Assembly: GCA_025998595.1 (NCBI GenBank)
Contig: BNWE01000068.1
Coordinates: 1 to 7,119 of the forward strand
Reading direction: 5' to 3'
Source of the DNA: Alphaproteobacteria bacterium
GTDB taxonomy: Bacteria > Pseudomonadota > Alphaproteobacteria > UBA3830
Length of the DNA stretch: 7,119 nt
The position numbers and the translations under genes were made by a program. Below the pieces are notes generated by a model that had not been told where the DNA came from, did not search any database, and saw only the letters and a list, made by a program, of their open reading frames with translations. Numbering within the stretch: the stretch's first letter is position 1; every line of letters begins with the position of its first letter. Below are positions 5,647-7,119 of this stretch, one piece after another.

Positions 5647-6240
5647 ATGCTAGACAAATATAAAAAATTTCTTTTGTGCTTGCTCATTTTTATTGGAACG
5701 TTTGTGATTTCCCACGGTGAGAGTCAAGCTTGCCTGAGGAGCGAATTTCTCATGAGAAAAATTACAGAGGATGAGCTTAAATTTTATGCTGCCTTTGATT
5801 CAAGAAAAGAGAATATTACAAAAAAAGAAAGAAGAGATATTCGAGACGAATTACATAGCAGATGCAAGATAATCAACGCTAATGACGAAATATTCTATCA
5901 ATTGCGTACATTAATTGGGCCGACTATCTATGAGGTTCTTGGAATTCCTATGGATGAAATCGTTGTGGATGAAATCGTTATGGATGGGGTTTCTTTGGAC
6001 GAGGTAGAACTCATTTCGCTAGATGTTGTTCAAAATTCGCATATTAAATCTGGTCAACTTACGCGAATAATTAGCATGCTAAATGACATTTGCAACTTTA
6101 TCTATAGGCCCTATAAACATCAAATAGAAACGTTAAGAGAAAGAATCCTAGAAAAGCGTAATAAAACAAAGCTAAAAACAGAAAAACGTAGCCGTAGAAA
6201 GAGAGCAGCTAGAAACAAACAGAAAGTTGCCGAGCAATGA
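5647..6240 (+). CDS. Secreted orphan with pentapeptide tandem repeat and basic tail (second gene of pair)
   Basis: This 197-residue protein is not recognised. The frame is open back to 5431, but ATG 5647 is the better start: a G-rich SD (GGGGGGA, 5635-5641) lies five bases upstream, the gene then begins one base after the preceding stop, and the N-terminus becomes a signal peptide (MLDKYKKFLLCLLIFIGTFV, then ISHGESQA). Cleavage is likely after Ala28; Cys29 follows, but Ser-Gln-Ala-Cys is a poor lipobox. Residues 35-90 are charged helix (KKERRDIRDELHSR). Residues 102-121 are four five-residue units, MDEIV-VDEIV-MDGVS-LDEVE, encoded by 15-bp tandem repeats at 5950-6009. The tail is very basic (KRSRRKRAARNKQK, 180-193), like the tail of the preceding protein. 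The shared layout (signal peptide, helix, basic C-terminus) suggests the two act together. Confidence 0.8.
   Translation: MLDKYKKFLLCLLIFIGTFVISHGESQACLRSEFLMRKITEDELKFYAAFDSRKENITKKERRDIRDELHSRCKIINANDEIFYQLRTLIGPTIYEVLGIPMDEIVVDEIVMDGVSLDEVELISLDVVQNSHIKSGQLTRIISMLNDICNFIYRPYKHQIETLRERILEKRNKTKLKTEKRSRRKRAARNKQKVAEQ
5950..6009 (+). repeat. Four 15-bp tandem units inside the second secreted gene
   Basis: The units at 5950-5964 and 5965-5979 are nearly identical (core TGGATGAAATCGTT). Those at 5980-5994 and 5995-6009 have diverged but keep TGGA and the codon pattern. They encode [MVL]-D-[EG]-[IV]-x. The first two differ at very few bases, so the array looks recently extended. Confidence 0.8.
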
Positions 6241-6278
6241 CTATAGTTTTTTAATGTAGCACTGCTATGCGAGAGATC

Positions 6279-6374
6279 TAATAACCATGTTCATTAATAG
6301 GTTTTTGCCACTTTTTGACAATGGAGTTTGAGATGCTGCAGGGCGCAAAAATTTAAATGTGAACATGGTTAATA
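6279..6374. repeat. 15-bp inverted repeat between convergent genes
   Basis: TAATAACCATGTTCA (6279-6293) and TGAACATGGTTAATA (6360-6374) are inverted copies matching at 14 of 15 positions, including a perfect 12-bp core. The right arm overlaps the rubrerythrin stop codon (6371-6369). The 66-nt interior has no gene. It may be a miniature mobile element or a long-loop hairpin in the 3' regions of the two convergent transcripts. The loop is too long for a standard intrinsic terminator. Confidence 0.6.
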
Positions 6375-6908
6375 ATTACTGGATCTCAATTCGAAATATG
6401 CCTTTGGATGACTACATACCGGACATAATTCCGGAGCGTTGCAGCTCTCAATTAGATGTCCGCAATTGGAGCATTCCCAAATTACCTTGCCTTCTTTCCT
6501 GAAGACTTTATTATTCTCAATGTTTTCCAGAAGTTTTTTATATCTTTCTTCGTGACTTTTTTCTATTTCAGCAACAGACCTAAATAAACGAGCAATATCA
6601 CTAAATCCATCTTCGTCGGCTTCTTTTGCAAATTGAGCATACATTTCTGTCCACTCGTAATTTTCTCCATTTGCTGCGGCCTTTAGATTATCTATTGTAC
6701 TAGGAATTGAGCCACCATTAAGCAGTTTAAACCAATTTTTTGCATGTTCCTTTTCATTATTCGCCGTTTCTTCGAATATCTTGGCGATTTGGACGTACCC
6801 GTCTTTCTTGGCTTTGGCTGCAAAATATGTGTATTTGTTCCTCGCCTGAGATTCTCCGGAAAAAGCGCTCATTAAATTCTGTTCTGTTTTGCTACCTTTT
6901 AGTTCCAT
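6369..6908 (-). CDS. rbr: Rubrerythrin
   Basis: It is a cytoplasmic non-haem diiron protein that reduces hydrogen peroxide, receiving electrons through its own rubredoxin centre. The 179 residues are close to the family's usual 180-190. The ferritin-like four-helix domain (1-135) carries the expected ligands: Glu19 in GESQARNKY, Glu52 and His55 in EKEHA, Glu85 and Glu88 in YEWTEMY, Glu116 and His119 in [10 protein letters not shown]. The C-terminal rubredoxin-like domain has C146-S-N-C149-G and C162-P-V-C165-S-H-P-K-A-Y-F. An additional Cys156 sits in the loop where many relatives have Gly or Lys. The start is supported by GGAG eight bases upstream (minus strand) and a good promoter. It is convergent with the secreted pair, and its promoter lies close to the IS end. 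The gene appears intact and functional, and implies oxidative-stress defence or a low-oxygen life style. Confidence 0.95.
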   Translation of the reverse strand: MELKGSKTEQNLMSAFSGESQARNKYTYFAAKAKKDGYVQIAKIFEETANNEKEHAKNWFKLLNGGSIPSTIDNLKAAANGENYEWTEMYAQFAKEADEDGFSDIARLFRSVAEIEKSHEERYKKLLENIENNKVFRKEGKVIWECSNCGHLIESCNAPELCPVCSHPKAYFELRSSNY

Positions 6909-6935
6909 AATTTATTCTCCAACTACCAGATGCAT

Positions 6936-6964
6936 ATTGTAACAGTTCTTTATTCTTTTGTGTA
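6936..6964 (-). promoter_or_regulatory. Sigma-70-type promoter of rubrerythrin
   Basis: On the minus strand TACACA (6964-6959, four of six to TTGACA) and TACAAT (6941-6936, five of six to TATAAT) are separated by exactly 17 bases. The -10 lies about 28 bases before the start codon. The -35 ends about 27-30 bp from the start of the neighbouring IS. Confidence 0.5.
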
Positions 6965-6990
6965 GTCTTCGTTTTTGCAACAGCAGGGCC

Positions 6991-7119
6991 ACACAGGGTC
7001 TTTTAATTCTCCCCAAGAAGTAATAAAGTATTAATAAGTTTTATAGAGGCAAGAGAATGGCAACGTTAACAGAAATATTTTCAAGTATAGAGGATCCGCG
7101 GAATCCATCAGGTCGTAGG
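6991..7119 (+). mobile_element. ISAs1-family insertion sequence, left end (continues beyond the window)
   Basis: The transposase starting at 7057 defines the family. The presumed end is ACACAGGGTCTTTTAATTCTC (positions 6991-7011). Ends containing CAGGG are common among ISAs1-type elements. A second CAGGG occurs at 6984-6988, so the exact boundary could be 6984, 6991 or 6994. A near copy of the terminal sequence lies inverted at 4406-4426. The right end and target duplication lie outside the window. Confidence 0.6.
7057..7119 (+). CDS. ISAs1-family transposase, N-terminal 21 residues
   Basis: ATG 7057 follows an SD-like AGAGG (7045-7049). The product begins MATLTEIFSSIEDPRNPSGR. The short helix followed by D-P-R-x-x-x-G-R/K is the hallmark of the DDE_Tnp_1-associated N-terminal domain of ISAs1/H-repeat transposases. 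The catalytic domain lies beyond the window, so whether the gene is intact cannot be judged. Confidence 0.8.
   Translation, partial: MATLTEIFSSIEDPRNPSGRR

Noticed and set aside
6338..6357. Another CAGGG followed by AT-rich sequence, resembling an IS end
   Set aside because: Only the first six bases agree with the 6994 end; the rest does not align.
1..7119. CRISPR array, tRNA or rRNA genes
   Set aside because: No regularly spaced repeats, cloverleaf or rRNA-like sequence was seen on reading the window.

Overview
The window is AT-rich bacterial DNA. It carries insertion-sequence debris at its left end, a new insertion sequence starting at its right edge, and a small set of intact genes between. 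Three of the five full-length genes encode orphan proteins with N-terminal signal peptides, and the other two are a class A penicillin-binding protein and a rubrerythrin. AT-richness, decaying transposases, short palindromic elements and many orphan secreted proteins suggest a Gram-negative, host-associated or endosymbiotic bacterium, possibly an alphaproteobacterium of the Holosporales/Rickettsiales type. That placement is inference; no rRNA or marker gene is present to settle it.

Layout. 1-276: C-terminal piece of an IS110-family (IS1111-type) transposase on the minus strand, cut by the window edge and lacking its N-terminal catalytic domain. 277-408: a 132-bp non-autonomous element bounded by 24-bp inverted repeats (23/24 identical), directly abutting the IS110 piece. 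411-463: possible start of an IS200-type tnpA on the minus strand. 465-508: a long imperfect palindrome. 525-844: decayed C-terminus of an IS4-superfamily transposase with the YREK signature, one in-frame stop and one frameshift. About 845-1045: a possible terminator and the upstream region of the first intact gene.

1046-2086 is a 346-residue secreted orphan with eight cysteines in the mature part, followed by a strong hairpin. 2087-2323 has no gene but holds an operator-like palindrome and short repeats. 2324-2434 is a 36-residue GTG-started ORF whose TAA overlaps the ATG of the penicillin-binding protein (2434-4347), so the two look translationally coupled. The penicillin-binding protein has both glycosyltransferase and transpeptidase motifs and should build peptidoglycan at the inner membrane.

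4548-5645 and 5647-6240 are a tight two-gene operon (1-nt gap) of secreted orphans. Each has a signal peptide and a strongly basic C-terminus; the first also has acidic tracts and the second has a 15-bp tandem repeat encoding [MVL]-D-[EG]-[IV]-x. Facing them is rubrerythrin (6369-6908, minus), a diiron/rubredoxin peroxide-scavenging enzyme with a recognisable promoter.

From about 6991 an ISAs1-family element begins; its transposase starts at 7057 and leaves the window. A nearly identical copy of its putative terminal sequence lies in inverted orientation at 4406-4426, just after the penicillin-binding protein gene. The secreted pair and rubrerythrin therefore sit between two outward-facing IS-end sequences, which may mark an inserted or rearranged block. 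The best candidate for something undescribed is the secreted pair at 4548-6240, possibly functionally related to the secreted orphan at 1046-2086. No function can be assigned from sequence alone.
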